Source: an uncultured Acetobacteraceae bacterium
GTDB lineage: Bacteria > Pseudomonadota > Alphaproteobacteria > Acetobacterales > Acetobacteraceae
DNA: 44,889 nucleotides
NCBI GenBank assembly: GCA_903918195.1
Contig: CAIXDS010000085.1
Coordinates: 1-44,889 of the forward strand
Direction of reading: 5' to 3'
The translations under genes were made by a program, and so were the position numbers. Below the pieces are notes generated by a model. The model was not told the origin of the DNA. It did not search any database and saw only the letters and a list, made by a program, of their open reading frames with translations. Positions 44,700 through 44,889 of this stretch are shown here, piece by piece. The stretch's first letter is position 1, and the number at the start of each line of letters is the position of its first letter.

Positions 44700-44725
44700 G
44701 CCCCGATTCCCGCGCCGCTCGGGGC
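44700..44725 (-). terminator. 7-bp hairpin, possible end of early operon
   Basis: GCCCCGA (44700-44706) and TCGGGGC (44719-44725), 12-nt loop, no U-run. It lies downstream of the gene at 41-328 across the circular join. Confidence 0.4.
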
Positions 44726-44748
44726 CACACGACTAAAGGAGCATCACC

Positions 44749-44889
44749 CGCAGCAAGGAGCCAACTGGGGATACTCAGCGGCTTACGGCTAGGCGTCGAT
44801 GTCGAGTTGATCCGCCAGTTGCTGAAGCGTCAGGATCTCGAACGGCACATCGGGATGCCCCTCATCCGGCTCAACAGTCACCTGCAGCA
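44749..44889. repeat. Right copy of exact 141-bp terminal repeat
   Basis: Identical to 1-141; assembly overlap of a circular sequence. Confidence 0.95.
44789..44889 (-). CDS. Partial copy of the gene at 41-328
   Basis: The stop and last 32 codons of the 95-aa hypothetical gene, repeated because the window runs past the circular join. Not a second gene. Confidence 0.9.
   Translation of the reverse strand, partial: LQVTVEPDEGHPDVPFEILTLQQLADQLDIDA

Larger units (their letters stand above)
44439..44748. other. 310-nt non-coding region with repeats, probable late control region
   Basis: No gene found on either strand. Two imperfect 20-mers CCGGAAGTCTAGCGGATGCA (44537-44556) and CCGAAAGTCTAGCCGAAGCA (44663-44682), 17/20 alike, 126 nt apart. 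On the minus strand each contains GCTAGACTT preceded by GGC-A/G-ACT-A/G-GC at 19-20 nt, so both could be phage-type promoters for the late operon. A hairpin (GCCCCGA/TCGGGGC, 44700-44725) could end the early operon. The packaging start may also lie here. Confidence 0.5.

Noticed and set aside
1-44889. CRISPR array
   Set aside because: No regularly spaced repeats of 23-40 bp were found on reading; the Cas4-like gene pairs with RecT instead.

Overview
The window is one complete temperate phage genome assembled as a circle. Bases 1-141 recur exactly at 44749-44889, so the unique circle is about 44,748 bp. The genome is GC-rich, uses GTG starts freely, and packs genes with 1-8 nt stop/start overlaps (ATGA, GTGA, TGATG, TAGTG). 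Several transcripts look leaderless. Together with an NlpC/P60 lysis enzyme, this points to a high-GC Gram-positive, probably actinobacterial, host. That host call is inference; no gene proves it. The virion genes (SU10-type DUF5309 capsid, podoviral portal, two tail-adaptor paralogues, a tail-tube-B-like protein, very large internal proteins, no tape measure or sheath) indicate a short-tailed virus.

Layout: nearly everything is on the minus strand and reads right to left. 44438-42223: four small genes and the large terminase. 42107-33752: small Zn-finger genes, a Pro-rich protein, portal, scaffold, capsid and completion proteins, with a plus-strand tRNA-like gene at 34474. 33730-20382: decoration and tail proteins, tailspike, adaptor 2, tube protein, internal virion proteins and an NlpC/P60 tail enzyme. 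20299-17250: lysis cassette (tail-anchored coiled-coil protein, SAR-type endolysin, small membrane peptides, CAP-domain protein) interrupted by an HNH gene. 17130-16469: divergent repressor/HTH switch. 16401-12249: small early genes, RecT, a Cas4-like nuclease, a GIY-YIG protein and an excisionase-like gene. 12075-11035: integrase beside an attP that carries the 3' part of a tRNA-Asn. 10695-41: a long early operon of small, mostly unknown genes with two more HNH genes, a RuvC-like nuclease, a secreted transglycosylase-like protein, a HAD phosphatase and a terminase-small-subunit-like protein. No DNA polymerase or helicase is recognisable, so replication is probably host-driven, with RecT and the Cas4-like nuclease handling recombination.

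The few plus-strand islands (4069-4508, 11035-12075, 16744-17130, 21392-21568 and the tRNA-like gene) each sit behind their own promoter-like sequence, often placed so that transcription would begin at the start codon. They look like the lysogeny and accessory layer, separate from the minus-strand lytic operons.

The most unusual feature is a conserved promoter-plus-leader in front of three dispersed HNH genes. It has a -10 box, a 5-6 bp hairpin, a CATAGGCAA-type linker, and a second hairpin with the Shine-Dalgarno sequence in its loop 6-7 nt before the ATG. The stems differ in sequence but keep their pairing. Other notable items are the tRNA-like gene between 12-bp direct repeats, a two-membrane-segment plus-strand gene inside the late operon, gene-junction repeats that give neighbouring proteins the same C-terminal tail, and many stop/start-coupled micro-ORFs.
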